This document shows positions 17,310 through 25,824 of a stretch of 64,000 nucleotides of DNA, piece by piece. A program made the position numbers and the translations under genes. Numbering within the stretch: position 1 is the stretch's first letter; every line of letters begins with the position of its first letter. This DNA is from Streptomyces albogriseolus (GTDB lineage: Bacteria; Actinomycetota; Actinomycetes; Streptomycetales; Streptomycetaceae), in NCBI GenBank assembly GCA_014650475.1, contig BMVA01000016.1, forward strand, positions 62,001-126,000, given 5' to 3'. A model generated the notes under the pieces. The model worked only from the letters and a program-made list of their open reading frames with translations. It ran no database searches and had not been told where the DNA came from.

Positions 17310-17669
17310 TCAGCGGTCCTCGACGAGCCGCACGAAGTCGCGTTCGTTGCGTTCGGCGCGGCGGACGTACCAGCGGGCGAGCAGGACCAGCGGGGGGTAG
17401 AGCCCGAAGCCGAGGACCGCCCACTCCAGGCGGCGGGCGTCCGGGGCGGCGGCGAAGACCAGCGGCAGGGGGCCGATGAGCAGGGCGAGGACGGCGAACA
17501 CGGTGAGTCCGGTGCGCAGCTGGATGCGCATCAGGGAGCGCACGTAGGTGTGACCGAGGGTGGTCTGCTCGTCGATCTCGGTGCGCGGGCGGTAGTAGCC
17601 GGAGGAGCGGCGGGCGCGGCGGGGCGGGCCGGTGACGACCACCCGGCGCTCGGCGGGTTCCTGGGGCAT
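17310..17669 (-). CDS. Small two-helix membrane protein of the symporter operon
   Basis: 119 residues: basic N-terminal tail (1-50), two membrane helices (about 52-74 and 84-102), and a charged end RAERNERDFVRLVEDR. Its place just before an SSS symporter parallels the DUF485 (YjcH-like) partners of acetate permeases, although the sequence is not an obvious DUF485 member. It starts 18 nt after the response regulator stop and the symporter follows 21 nt later. Probably an accessory subunit; that is an inference from position. Confidence 0.75.
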   Translation of the reverse strand: MPQEPAERRVVVTGPPRRARRSSGYYRPRTEIDEQTTLGHTYVRSLMRIQLRTGLTVFAVLALLIGPLPLVFAAAPDARRLEWAVLGFGLYPPLVLLARWYVRRAERNERDFVRLVEDR

Positions 17670-17687
17670 GAGCGGCTCTCCCCCTGC

Positions 17688-18458
17688 CTAACCGGTGGTC
17701 CGGCGCATCAGCAGGTCCCGCAGCTCGCGGGCGTGGCGCCTGCTGACCTGGAGTTCCTCGGAGCCGATCAGGACGCTGACGGTGCCCGCGTCGAGCCGCA
17801 GTTCGCCGATGTGGCGCAGGGCGACCAGATGACGGCGGTGGATGCGGACGAAGCCGCGGGAGCGCCAGCGCTCCTCCAGGGTGGACAGCGGGATGCGCAC
17901 GAGGTGGCTGCCGCGGTCGGTGTGCAGGCGGGCGTAGTCGCCCTGGGCCTCGACGTGGGTGATGTCGTCGACGGCGACGAAGCGGGTGACGCCGCCCAGC
18001 TCGACGGCTATGTGGTCGGGGTCGGGCTCGTGCACGGGGATGCGCGGGGCGGGTTCGGGCGGGGTGGCGCCGCGCTGGGCCGCCGCCCGGCGCACGGCTT
18101 CGGCCAGCCGTTCCCTGCGGACGGGTTTGAGCACGTAGTCGACGGCCTTGAGGTCGAAGGCCTGGACGGCGAAGTCCTCGTGGGCGGTGACGAACACCAC
18201 GAGCGGCGGCCGGGCGAATCCGCTGAGCAGCCGGGCGAGGTCCAGTCCGTCGAGGCCGGGCATCTGGATGTCGAGGAAGACGACGTCGATGGCGTCGGGC
18301 CCGTCGGGTCCCGACTCCAGGGCGCGGTTGATGCGGCGCAGGGCCTCGGTGGCGTCGCCGGCGCCTTCCGCGCTCCCGATGCGGGGGTCGGCGTTCAGCA
18401 GGTAGAGCAGCTCCTCGAGCGAGGGGCGTTCGTCGTCGACGGCGAGGGCGCGCAGCAT
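17688..18458 (-). CDS. LytTR-family response regulator
   Basis: 256 residues. Receiver domain (1-120) with DD at 8-9, phospho-acceptor Asp63 in FLDIQMPG, and Lys in LKPV; LytTR DNA-binding domain (about 150-250) with ITHVEAQGDYARLHT and FVRIHRRHLVAL. First gene of the operon regulator, small membrane protein, symporter, kinase. LytTR regulators bind paired direct repeats; I did not find a convincing pair in the 133-bp intergenic region upstream. Confidence 0.93.
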   Translation of the reverse strand: MLRALAVDDERPSLEELLYLLNADPRIGSAEGAGDATEALRRINRALESGPDGPDAIDVVFLDIQMPGLDGLDLARLLSGFARPPLVVFVTAHEDFAVQAFDLKAVDYVLKPVRRERLAEAVRRAAAQRGATPPEPAPRIPVHEPDPDHIAVELGGVTRFVAVDDITHVEAQGDYARLHTDRGSHLVRIPLSTLEERWRSRGFVRIHRRHLVALRHIGELRLDAGTVSVLIGSEELQVSRRHARELRDLLMRRTTG

Positions 18459-18579
18459 GAACGTGGAGTGTAGGGGGGATCTCCGGGTCGGGACTACGTG
18501 CCGGACAAGGGCGTTTCACCCGGTTCCGCGCCCAAACCCTCCGGGGGCGGACTCGGGGTGGCCTCGGGGCCGGCGTGGA

Positions 18580-18585
18580 TACAGT
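18580..18585 (+). promoter_or_regulatory. -10 element of the Lrp/AsnC gene (leaderless)
   Basis: TACAGT lies 6 nt before the ATG, so transcription would begin at or next to the start codon. No convincing -35 is visible. Confidence 0.5.
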
Positions 18586-18591
18586 GCCCGC

Positions 18592-19095
18592 ATGAACAGC
18601 AGGCCCGCGCCGTTCGACGACCTCGACCGGAAGATCGTCACCGCTCTGATGGCGAACGCCAGGACGTCCTTCGCGGAGATCGGCGCCTCCGTCGGGCTGT
18701 CGGCGACGGCGGTCAAGCGCCGGGTGGACCGGCTGCGGGAGACCGGGGTGATCACCGGGTTCACCGCGACCGTGCGGCCGTCCGCGCTGGGCTGGCGCAC
18801 GGAGGCGTACGTCGAGGTGTACTGCGAGGGCGCGGCGCCGCCGCGGCGGCTGGCGGAGGTGGTGCGCAACCATCCGGAGATCGCGGCGGCGATGACGGTG
18901 ACCGGGGGCGCGGACGCGCTGCTGCACGTGCGGGCGCGGGACGTGGAGCACTTCGAGGAGGTGCTGGAGCGCATCCGCCAGGAGCCGTTCATCCGCAAGA
19001 CGATCAGCGTGATGGTGCTGTCGCACCTGCTGCCCGACAGCCCTGAGGCGGGAGTGACGCAGCCCGCCCCGGACGACGCACCGGACGTGCGCTGA
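18592..19095 (+). CDS. Lrp/AsnC-family transcriptional regulator
   Basis: 167 residues. The AsnC-type helix-turn-helix is at 8-65 (LDRKIVTALMANARTSFAEIGASVGLSATAVKRRVDRL) followed by the effector-binding RAM domain (about 75-150, VTGGADALLHVRARDVEHFEEVLERI). It lies upstream of ddaH-rocD in the same direction, with a palindrome between, so it probably senses arginine, ornithine or a related amino acid and controls their catabolism. Confidence 0.92.
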   Translation: MNSRPAPFDDLDRKIVTALMANARTSFAEIGASVGLSATAVKRRVDRLRETGVITGFTATVRPSALGWRTEAYVEVYCEGAAPPRRLAEVVRNHPEIAAAMTVTGGADALLHVRARDVEHFEEVLERIRQEPFIRKTISVMVLSHLLPDSPEAGVTQPAPDDAPDVR

Positions 19096-19113
19096 GGGCG
19101 GGAAAGACGCAGT

Positions 19114-19173
19114 GATCGTGCGTGCACACGCAGGATCCGTCGCTTGTCGGCCGTGCGGCCGGGTTCCTACCGT
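19114..19173 (+). promoter_or_regulatory. Palindromic operator and promoter of ddaH-rocD
   Basis: A 24-bp dyad GATC-g-TGCGTG-ca-CACGCA-g-GATC (19114-19137) has one central-symmetric mismatch pair. Seven bases later come TTGTCG (19144-19149) and TACCGT (19168-19173), separated by 18 nt. A dyad directly upstream of -35 suits Lrp/AsnC-type activation. Confidence 0.6.
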
Positions 19174-19218
19174 GGAGTCACCCCCTGTTGACACCGTGTG
19201 AAGCGGAGGAACCCCTTC

Positions 19219-20031
19219 GTGCCCGAATCACGTGTGGCGCGCCCACGGCGTTATCTCGTCTGCGAACCCAGATTCTTCGCCGTGCGGTACGCGATCAATC
19301 CCTGGATGCGTCCGGACCGTCCCGTCGACGTCTCACTCGCCCGGCGGCAGTGGCTGTCGCTGGTCGACGCCTACCACCGCCACGGCCATACCGTGGAGAC
19401 CGTGGAGCCGCTGCCCGGTCTGCCCGACATGGTGTTCGCCGCGAACGCGGCGGTCGTCGTGGACGGGCGTGTGTTCGGATCCCGGTTCCACGCGCCGGAG
19501 CGGCGTCCGGAGTCGGTGCCGTACGCGGCCTGGTTCAAGGCGCACGGATTCGACGTCCAGCACCCGGAGTCGGTGTGCGAGGGCGAGGGCGACCTGGTGC
19601 CCGCCGGGCGCTGGATCCTCGCCGGGACCGGCTTCCGCACCACGCCCGAGGCGCACCGGGAGGCGCAGGAGTTCTTCGGGGTGCCGGTGATCGGCCTGAC
19701 CCTGGTGGACCCGTACTTCTACCACCTGGACACGGCGCTCTTCGTGCTGGACGACGAGAACGTCGCGTACTACCCGGAGGCGTTCTCGCCGGGCAGCCGT
19801 GAGGTGCTGGAGCGGCTGTACCCGGACGCGGTGACCGCCACCCGGGAGGACGCCATGGCGTTCGGCCTGAACTCCGTCTCGGACGGCCGTCACGTGTTCG
19901 TCTCACCGGGAGCGACGGCTCTCGCCGGCCGGCTCGCCGACCGCGGTTACGTCCCCGTCCCCGTCGACCTGTCCGAGTTCCACAAGGCGGGCGGGGGCAT
20001 CAAGTGCTGCACTCAGGAGATCCGCTCATGA
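19219..20031 (+). CDS. ddaH: Dimethylarginine dimethylaminohydrolase
   Basis: 270 residues, amidinotransferase/DDAH fold. Family positions visible are LPDMVFAANAAVV, EGEGDLV (Glu122, Asp125), the catalytic His169 in YFYHLDTAL and the nucleophile Cys263 in GGGIKCCTQ near the C-terminus. It hydrolyses N-methylated arginines to citrulline plus methylamines; close relatives may accept other guanidino compounds. The GTG at 19219 is 8 nt after GGAGGA (19205-19210); a GTG at 19198 would place that site inside the gene. Its last 4 nt overlap rocD (ATGA). Confidence 0.88.
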   Translation: MPESRVARPRRYLVCEPRFFAVRYAINPWMRPDRPVDVSLARRQWLSLVDAYHRHGHTVETVEPLPGLPDMVFAANAAVVVDGRVFGSRFHAPERRPESVPYAAWFKAHGFDVQHPESVCEGEGDLVPAGRWILAGTGFRTTPEAHREAQEFFGVPVIGLTLVDPYFYHLDTALFVLDDENVAYYPEAFSPGSREVLERLYPDAVTATREDAMAFGLNSVSDGRHVFVSPGATALAGRLADRGYVPVPVDLSEFHKAGGGIKCCTQEIRS

Positions 20032-21254
20032 CCTCTGCCCCCCGTCCGCGTTCGTCCGCCGAGCTGATCGCGGCGGAGGAGCCGGTCCTCGCGCACAACT
20101 ACCACCCGCTGCCCGTGGTCGTCGCCCGCGCGGAAGGCGCCTGGGTGGAGGACGTCGAGGGCCGACGCTACCTGGACATGCTGGCCGGCTACTCGGCGCT
20201 GAACTTCGGCCACCGGCACCCGGCGCTGATCGAGGCGGCGCACCGCCAGCTGGACCGGCTCACGCTGACCTCGCGCGCCTTCCACAACGACCGGCTCGCC
20301 CGGTTCGCGGAGCGGCTGGCCGCGCTGACCGGCCTGGACATGGTGCTGCCGATGAACACCGGCGCCGAGGCGGTGGAGAGCGGCATCAAGGTGGCCCGCA
20401 AGTGGGCCTACGACGTGAAGGGCGTCCCCGCCGACCGGGCGACGATCGTGGTGGCGGCGGACAACTTCCACGGGCGGACGACGACGATCGTCAGCTTCTC
20501 GACGGACGAGACGGCCCGTGCCGGGTTCGGTCCCTTCACCCCGGGGTTCCGGGTGGTGCCGTACAACGACCTCGCGGCGCTGGAGGAGGCCGTCGACGAG
20601 ACGACGGCGGCGGTGCTGATCGAGCCGATCCAGGGCGAGGCGGGCGTGCTGATCCCGGACGACGGCTATCTGGCCGGGGTGCGGGAGCTGACCCGGCGCG
20701 CCGGGTGTCTGTTCGTCGCGGACGAGATCCAGTCGGGGCTCGGCCGCACCGGGCGCACGCTGGCCGTGGAGCACGAGTCGGTCGTGCCGGACATGGTGCT
20801 GCTGGGCAAGGCGCTGGGCGGCGGCATCGTGCCGGTGTCGGCGGTGGTGGCCCGGCGCGAGGTGCTCCAGGTGCTCCACCCGGGTGAACACGGGTCGACG
20901 TTCGGCGGGAACCCGCTGGCGGCCGCCGTGGGCACGGCCGTGGTGGAGCTGCTGGAGACGGGCGAGTTCCAGCGGCGCGCGGCCGAGCTGGGCGTGGTGC
21001 TGCGGGAGGGCCTGGAGGCGCTGGTCGGCAAGGGCGTCACCGGGTTCCGCAGCCGCGGCCTGTGGGCGGGTGTGGACGTCGACCCGGCCCTCGGCACCGG
21101 CCGGGAGGTCAGCGAGCGTCTGATGCGCGAGGGCATCCTGGTCAAGGACACGCACGGCTCGACGGTCCGGCTGGCCCCGCCGCTGACCGTCACCGCGGAC
21201 GAGCTGCTGGAGGCGCTGCGCACACTGGAGAAGGTGCTCAGCCGCCAGGCCTGA
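20028..21254 (+). CDS. rocD: Ornithine aminotransferase
   Basis: 408 residues, class III PLP aminotransferase. PLP contacts are Gly-Ala in MNTGAEAVES, the Asp in LFVADEIQSGLGRTG, and Schiff-base Lys261 in [25 protein letters not shown] is the ornithine aminotransferase version of the phosphate-binding loop. It converts ornithine to glutamate semialdehyde, leading to proline or glutamate. Translationally coupled to ddaH (ATGA overlap); AGGAG at 20015-20019 inside ddaH serves it. Followed by a strong terminator. Confidence 0.94.
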   Translation: MTSAPRPRSSAELIAAEEPVLAHNYHPLPVVVARAEGAWVEDVEGRRYLDMLAGYSALNFGHRHPALIEAAHRQLDRLTLTSRAFHNDRLARFAERLAALTGLDMVLPMNTGAEAVESGIKVARKWAYDVKGVPADRATIVVAADNFHGRTTTIVSFSTDETARAGFGPFTPGFRVVPYNDLAALEEAVDETTAAVLIEPIQGEAGVLIPDDGYLAGVRELTRRAGCLFVADEIQSGLGRTGRTLAVEHESVVPDMVLLGKALGGGIVPVSAVVARREVLQVLHPGEHGSTFGGNPLAAAVGTAVVELLETGEFQRRAAELGVVLREGLEALVGKGVTGFRSRGLWAGVDVDPALGTGREVSERLMREGILVKDTHGSTVRLAPPLTVTADELLEALRTLEKVLSRQA

Positions 21255-21264
21255 CCGCCTGCCC

Positions 21265-21298
21265 GCCGCCCCCGCCGGACCTCTGCGGCGGGGGCGGC
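21265..21298 (+). terminator. Hairpin terminator after rocD
   Basis: A perfect 13-bp stem GCCGCCCCCGCCG (21265-21277) against 21286-21298, loop of 8 nt. Confidence 0.8.
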
Positions 21299-21442
21299 GG
21301 CGTGTCCGGGGGCATGCCGGGCGACGGGTGCGGCGCACCGGTGGCTCACCTCCGGGAAGCCCCCGGCCGGTCTTCGGGGTGAAGATGGGGACTAGCGGGG
21401 ACACAAGGTGACAGAACACTCTCAGCGACAGAGAGGCCGTCC

Positions 21443-23920
21443 GTGGGCGGACACAAGGAGCAGGGAGGAGCCCGGCAGGGGTTCGACGTGGCCGACGCCG
21501 CGCCGCTGCTGCTGGACCCGCACGGTCTGGTGGCGGGCTGGACGGTGCACGCGGAGCGGCTGCTGGGCCACGGCGCGGCGGAGGCGGTGGGCCGGAAGTT
21601 CGCCGATCTGCTGGAGACCGACGACGCCGAGCGGATGGAGGACCTGCTCGACCGGTGCCGCACCGGAAACGACTGGACGGGGCTGATGACCGCCCGCCAC
21701 CGGGACGGGCGCCCGGTGCCGGTGGCGGTGCGGGTCGCCCCGACCACGGCCCCGCAGGGCCGCCCGGCGGTGCTGGTGCTGCTGTCGGAGCTGGGGGACG
21801 GGGCCCGGGGGTGGGACATGAGCCGCGGCGTGCTGGAGCAGATCGTCGCCGGCAACCCCATCGGGATCGCCATCATGGACACGGATCTGCGCTACGTGTG
21901 GTCCAACGCCGCCCTGGAGCAGTTCGGCGGCGGACCGGGCCGGAGCCGGGTGGGCCTGCGGGTCGCCGACGTGCAGCCGGGGATGGACAGCGAGGCCGTC
22001 GAGGAGCGGATGCGGCACGTGCTGGAGACCGGCGAGCAGGAGGTCGGCTACGAGTACGTCGGCCGCGCGCGGTCGGCGCCGCTGCGGGAGACCGCGCACA
22101 TGCTGTCGTTCACCCGCCTCGAGGACGACCGGGGCGACCCGACGGGCGTGTACTACACCGTCGTGGACGTCACCGACCGGCACCGCGCCCGGCAGCGCCT
22201 CGCCCTGCTCGACCGGGCCGGCGAGTACATCGGCCGCACCCTCGACGTGATGACCACCGCACAGGAACTGGCGGACGTCGCCGTGCCCGGCCTCGCCGAC
22301 TTCGTCACCGTGGACCTGCTGGAGACGGTCCTGCGCGGCGCCGAGCCGGTCCCGGAGGCGCTCGCCGGGTCCGAGCGGGTGCCGCTGCGCCGTGCGGGCC
22401 ACCGGTCCCTGTACGAGGACCTGCCGCGCACCGCCGTGGACAGCGGCGCGGTCGTCGCCTACCTGACGGACTCCCCGCCCGTGCGGTGCCTCACGACGGG
22501 GCAGTCCTGGCGGCAGGAGCAGCTCGACCCGCTGGCCCTGGAGTGGGCCGTGGGCGCGCCGGGCGGCCGGGAGTCCACGTTCCTGGAGCTGGGCCTGCAG
22601 AGCGTGATGATCGTCCCGGTCCGGGCCCGCGGCGTCACCCTGGGCCTCACCACGTTCTTCCGCCGCCGACGGAGCCCCTTCGACCCGGACGACCTGCACC
22701 TGGCCGAGGACCTGGTCTCGCGCGCCGCCGTCTGCGTGGACAACGCCCGCCGCTACACCCGCGAGCGGGACGCCGCACTCGTGCTCCAGCGCAGCCTCCT
22801 GCCGCGCCGGCTCCCCGACCAGGACGCCGTCGAGGTGGCCGCCTGCTACCGGCCTGCCGACGAGCTGACCGGCCTGGGCGGCGACTGGTTCGACCTCATC
22901 CCGCTGTCCGGCGCCCGGGTCGCGCTGGTGGTCGGCGAGGTGCCGGGGCACGGCATCGACGCCGCCGCTGCCATGGGGCGGCTGCGCACGGCGGTCCGCA
23001 CGCTGGCCGCGATCGACCTGCCGCCCGAGGAGGTGCTGGCGCACCTGGACGACCTGGCCTTCCGCTCGGCTCGGGACGACGGTGACGGCGACGGCGCGGA
23101 CGACGGCTCAGCGGGCGGGGGCGCCCAGGGCAATTCGGTCGGTTCCGGCTGCTTGTACGTGGTGTACGACCCGGCGGACGGGCGGTGCACGATGGCCGCC
23201 GCGGGTCATCCCGCGCCGGCGGTGGTGGCGCCGGACGGCACGGTCGGTTTCGTGGACCTGCCGCAGGGGCCGCCGCTCGGGGTGGGCGGTCCGCCGTTCG
23301 AGGCGGTGGAGCTGGACCTGGCCGAGGGCAGCACGCTGGTGCTGCACACGGACGGGCTGCTGGGGCACGGCGACGACGGCGCGGAGGAGACCGGCCGGGA
23401 GCGGCTGCGGCGGGCCCTGGAGGGCACGGCGCGGGAGCCGCGGCCCAGCTGCCGGGAGGTGATCGACGCGCTGGTCCCGGCCCGTCCGGAGGACGACGTG
23501 GCGCTGCTGATGGCGCGGACCAGGCGGCTCGCACCGGAGCAGATCGCGGCCTGGGAGCTGCCGCCGGACCCGGCGGTGGTGGCGGACGCCCGCAGGACCG
23601 CCCAGGACCAGCTCTCCCGCTGGGGCCTCGACGAGGAGCTGATGTTCACCACGGAGCTGCTGGTGAGCGAGCTGGTCACGAACGCGATCCGGCACGCCTC
23701 CGGGCGGGTGCGGCTGCGGCTGATCCGGGAGCGGACGCTGGTGTGCGAGGTGCTCGACGGCGGCGCGAGCGCCCCGCATCTGCGGCATCCGCGCGCGATG
23801 GACGAGGGCGGACGCGGGCTGCTGCTGGTGTCGCAGCTCGCCGAGCGCTGGGGCACGAGGTTCGTGCCCGACGGGAAGATCATCTGGGCGGAGCAGCCGC
23901 TGACCACACCCGCGGGGTGA
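21443..23920 (+). CDS. PAS-PAS-GAF-PP2C-HATPase multidomain phosphatase (SpoIIE/RsbU class)
   Basis: 825 residues. Two PAS domains (about 20-120 and 130-250), a GAF domain (about 260-435), a SpoIIE-type PP2C phosphatase (about 445-690; Asp481 in GGDWFD) and a C-terminal RsbW-like HATPase_c domain (about 710-815; ELVTNAIRHA, GGRGLLLVSQLAERWG). The usual GDVMGHG metal motif reads GEVPGHG, with Glu499 in place of Asp. Such fusions combine an anti-sigma kinase and a phosphatase and switch partner proteins in stress sigma networks. A second PP2C gene follows after 9 nt. GTG start. Confidence 0.9.
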   Translation: MGGHKEQGGARQGFDVADAAPLLLDPHGLVAGWTVHAERLLGHGAAEAVGRKFADLLETDDAERMEDLLDRCRTGNDWTGLMTARHRDGRPVPVAVRVAPTTAPQGRPAVLVLLSELGDGARGWDMSRGVLEQIVAGNPIGIAIMDTDLRYVWSNAALEQFGGGPGRSRVGLRVADVQPGMDSEAVEERMRHVLETGEQEVGYEYVGRARSAPLRETAHMLSFTRLEDDRGDPTGVYYTVVDVTDRHRARQRLALLDRAGEYIGRTLDVMTTAQELADVAVPGLADFVTVDLLETVLRGAEPVPEALAGSERVPLRRAGHRSLYEDLPRTAVDSGAVVAYLTDSPPVRCLTTGQSWRQEQLDPLALEWAVGAPGGRESTFLELGLQSVMIVPVRARGVTLGLTTFFRRRRSPFDPDDLHLAEDLVSRAAVCVDNARRYTRERDAALVLQRSLLPRRLPDQDAVEVAACYRPADELTGLGGDWFDLIPLSGARVALVVGEVPGHGIDAAAAMGRLRTAVRTLAAIDLPPEEVLAHLDDLAFRSARDDGDGDGADDGSAGGGAQGNSVGSGCLYVVYDPADGRCTMAAAGHPAPAVVAPDGTVGFVDLPQGPPLGVGGPPFEAVELDLAEGSTLVLHTDGLLGHGDDGAEETGRERLRRALEGTAREPRPSCREVIDALVPARPEDDVALLMARTRRLAPEQIAAWELPPDPAVVADARRTAQDQLSRWGLDEELMFTTELLVSELVTNAIRHASGRVRLRLIRERTLVCEVLDGGASAPHLRHPRAMDEGGRGLLLVSQLAERWGTRFVPDGKIIWAEQPLTTPAG

Positions 23921-23929
23921 GGCGGGGTC

Positions 23930-25159
23930 ATGGCACGCACGTCGATCGACTACGAGGGGGTGTACCAGGCGCTGCCGGGCATGGTGGCGCTGCTGACCCC
24001 CGACCTGGTGTTCGCCGACGTCAACGAGGCGTACGTGCGCGGGACCGGGCGTCCGCGCGAGTCCCTGCTGGGCCGCCACGTGTTCGACGTGTTCCCGGAG
24101 TCGGTGAACTCCCCCGCCGCGCACCACTCGCACCAGCTGCGGGCCTCGCTGCTGCGGGTGCTGGCCACCGGCGAACGCGACACGATGCCCCTGCAGCGCT
24201 ACGACATCGAGTCCCCCGAGCACTCGGGAGACTGGCACGAGCACTACTGGTCGCCGGTGAACAGCCCGGTCCTCGGACCGGACGGGCGGGTGCGGCTGAT
24301 CGTGCACCGGGTCGAGGAGGTGACCGAGTTCGTGCGGGCCCGGGGGCTCGGCGGCGACACGGCCGGACGGGTGCTGGAGGCCGAGCTGTACACGCGCGCC
24401 CGGGAGCTGCAGGAGCTCAACAACCGGCTGCGCGAGGCGCACGCCCGGGAGCGTGAGGTGGCCCTGGTGCTGCAGAAGGCGATGCTGCCGGCGAACCGGC
24501 CGGTGGGCCACCGCCGGGCCGCGGTGCGCTACCGGCCGGCGGTGGGCGCGCTGAACGTGTGCGGGGACTGGTACGACCTGGTCGACCTGGTGGGCGGCCA
24601 CCGCATCGGCGTGTCGGTGGGCGACGTGGTGGGGCACGGTCTGGAGGCGGCCGGGGTCATGGGCCAGCTGCGCAGCGCGCTGAGCGCCACGTCCCGGGTG
24701 GCGGACGGGCCGGCGCAGGCGCTGAACGTGCTGGGCCGGTACGCGCACGTGGTGGACGGCGCCGAGTCGGCGACGGTGGTGACCACGTTCGTCGACTTCG
24801 ACCGGCACGTCATCACCTACAGCAGCGCCGGCCATCCGCCGCCGGTGCTGCTGCATCACGACGGGCGGGTGGAGTTCCTGGACCGGGCGACGGACCCGCC
24901 CCTGGACGCCCGTCCGGATCCGCAGCCGCGGCCGGAGGCGTCGACCGTCTTCTCGCCGGGGGCGACCCTCGTCCTCTACACCGACGGGCTGATCGAGCGG
25001 CGGCGGGAGGACATCGACGTCGGGCTGCTGCGGCTGGCGGAGTCCCTGCGCCACCACGGCGCGCTGGACCCGGAGCCCCTGGCGGACACCGTGCTGCGGG
25101 AACTGCTGCCGCCGGGCGGCGCCACGGACGACACGGCGCTGGTCGTCGTACGGCTGTGA
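23930..25159 (+). CDS. PAS-domain SpoIIE-type serine phosphatase
   Basis: 409 residues. An N-terminal PAS domain (about 5-125, DYEGVYQALPGMVALLTPDLVFADVNEAYVRGTGRPRESLLGRHVFDVFP), a short coiled coil (about 145-185) and a PP2C phosphatase (about 190-405) with intact acidic residues in GDWYDL, VGDVVGHG, YTDGLIE and TDDTALVV. It should dephosphorylate an anti-anti-sigma factor. It probably forms one unit with the preceding gene (9-nt gap). Confidence 0.9.
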   Translation: MARTSIDYEGVYQALPGMVALLTPDLVFADVNEAYVRGTGRPRESLLGRHVFDVFPESVNSPAAHHSHQLRASLLRVLATGERDTMPLQRYDIESPEHSGDWHEHYWSPVNSPVLGPDGRVRLIVHRVEEVTEFVRARGLGGDTAGRVLEAELYTRARELQELNNRLREAHAREREVALVLQKAMLPANRPVGHRRAAVRYRPAVGALNVCGDWYDLVDLVGGHRIGVSVGDVVGHGLEAAGVMGQLRSALSATSRVADGPAQALNVLGRYAHVVDGAESATVVTTFVDFDRHVITYSSAGHPPPVLLHHDGRVEFLDRATDPPLDARPDPQPRPEASTVFSPGATLVLYTDGLIERRREDIDVGLLRLAESLRHHGALDPEPLADTVLRELLPPGGATDDTALVVVRL

Positions 25160-25171
25160 GGGGACTCCTCG

Positions 25172-25627
25172 TCAGGCGCCGGTGCGTACGCGGTCGAGGC
25201 GGGTGGTGCGGTCCACGTTGGCCCGGTCCTCGGGGTCGTCGCTGGGCCGGCCGGCGAACCAGGCGTCGAGGATCTCGTGCAGCAGCGGGACCGAGGTGAG
25301 GCGCAGGCTGAGCGCCAGCACGTTGGCGTCGTTCCAGCGGCGGGCGCCGTCGGCGGTGTACGCGTCCGTGCACAGGGCGGCCCGTACGCCGGGCACCTTG
25401 TTGGCGGCGATCGAGGCGCCGGTCCCGGTCCAGCAGCACACCACCGCCTGGTCGGCCCTGCCGTCGGCGACGTCGCGGGCGGCGGCCTCGGAGCAGACGG
25501 CCCACTGCGGGTCGTCCCCGGGGCTCAGCGCGCCGTGGACGCGCACCTCGTGGCCGCGCTCGCGCAGGACGTCGGCCAGGGCGCGGGCAACGGGTTCGTC
25601 CATGTCGGAGGAGACGGAGATCCGCAT
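25172..25627 (-). CDS. RpiB/LacA/LacB-family sugar-phosphate isomerase
   Basis: 151 residues. It starts MRISVSSDMDEPVARALADVLRERGHEV and has the family core CCWTGTGASIAANKVPGVRAALCTDAYTADGARRWNDANVLALS, matching the CGSGIGMSIAANK ... RAA.C.D ... NDANVLALG signature of ribose-5-phosphate isomerase B, but with WTGT where GSGI is usual. It may isomerise pentose or hexose phosphates. ATG 25627 starts the conserved part. It converges on the upstream PP2C gene. Confidence 0.82.
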   Translation of the reverse strand: MRISVSSDMDEPVARALADVLRERGHEVRVHGALSPGDDPQWAVCSEAAARDVADGRADQAVVCCWTGTGASIAANKVPGVRAALCTDAYTADGARRWNDANVLALSLRLTSVPLLHEILDAWFAGRPSDDPEDRANVDRTTRLDRVRTGA

Positions 25628-25824
25628 ACCGCCGAGCGTACCGGGCGGTGCGCGGACGGCGGTTGCGCGGCGGGCGGGCGGCTGTCCGGTGCCGTGGGTT
25701 CCGGTTCCCGTCGAACCTGGTGCCGGGGCCCGTCGCCCAGTCCTAGACTGGCAGTTCACGACGTGCCGGATGACCTGATGGAACGCGGCGATCCCGTCGT
25801 TTCCCAGAGTCGAGGAGCGTGCTT

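Noticed and set aside
15498-18473. 991-codon plus-strand open frame opposite the symporter operon
   Set aside because: Gly/Ala/Arg/Glu-rich antisense composition with no domain resemblance; it covers four well-supported minus-strand genes.
14374-19194. A continuous 1606-codon open frame on the minus strand
   Set aside because: Only its last 401 codons encode the histidine kinase; the rest is an out-of-frame shadow of the symporter, small membrane protein and response regulator, made possible by high GC.
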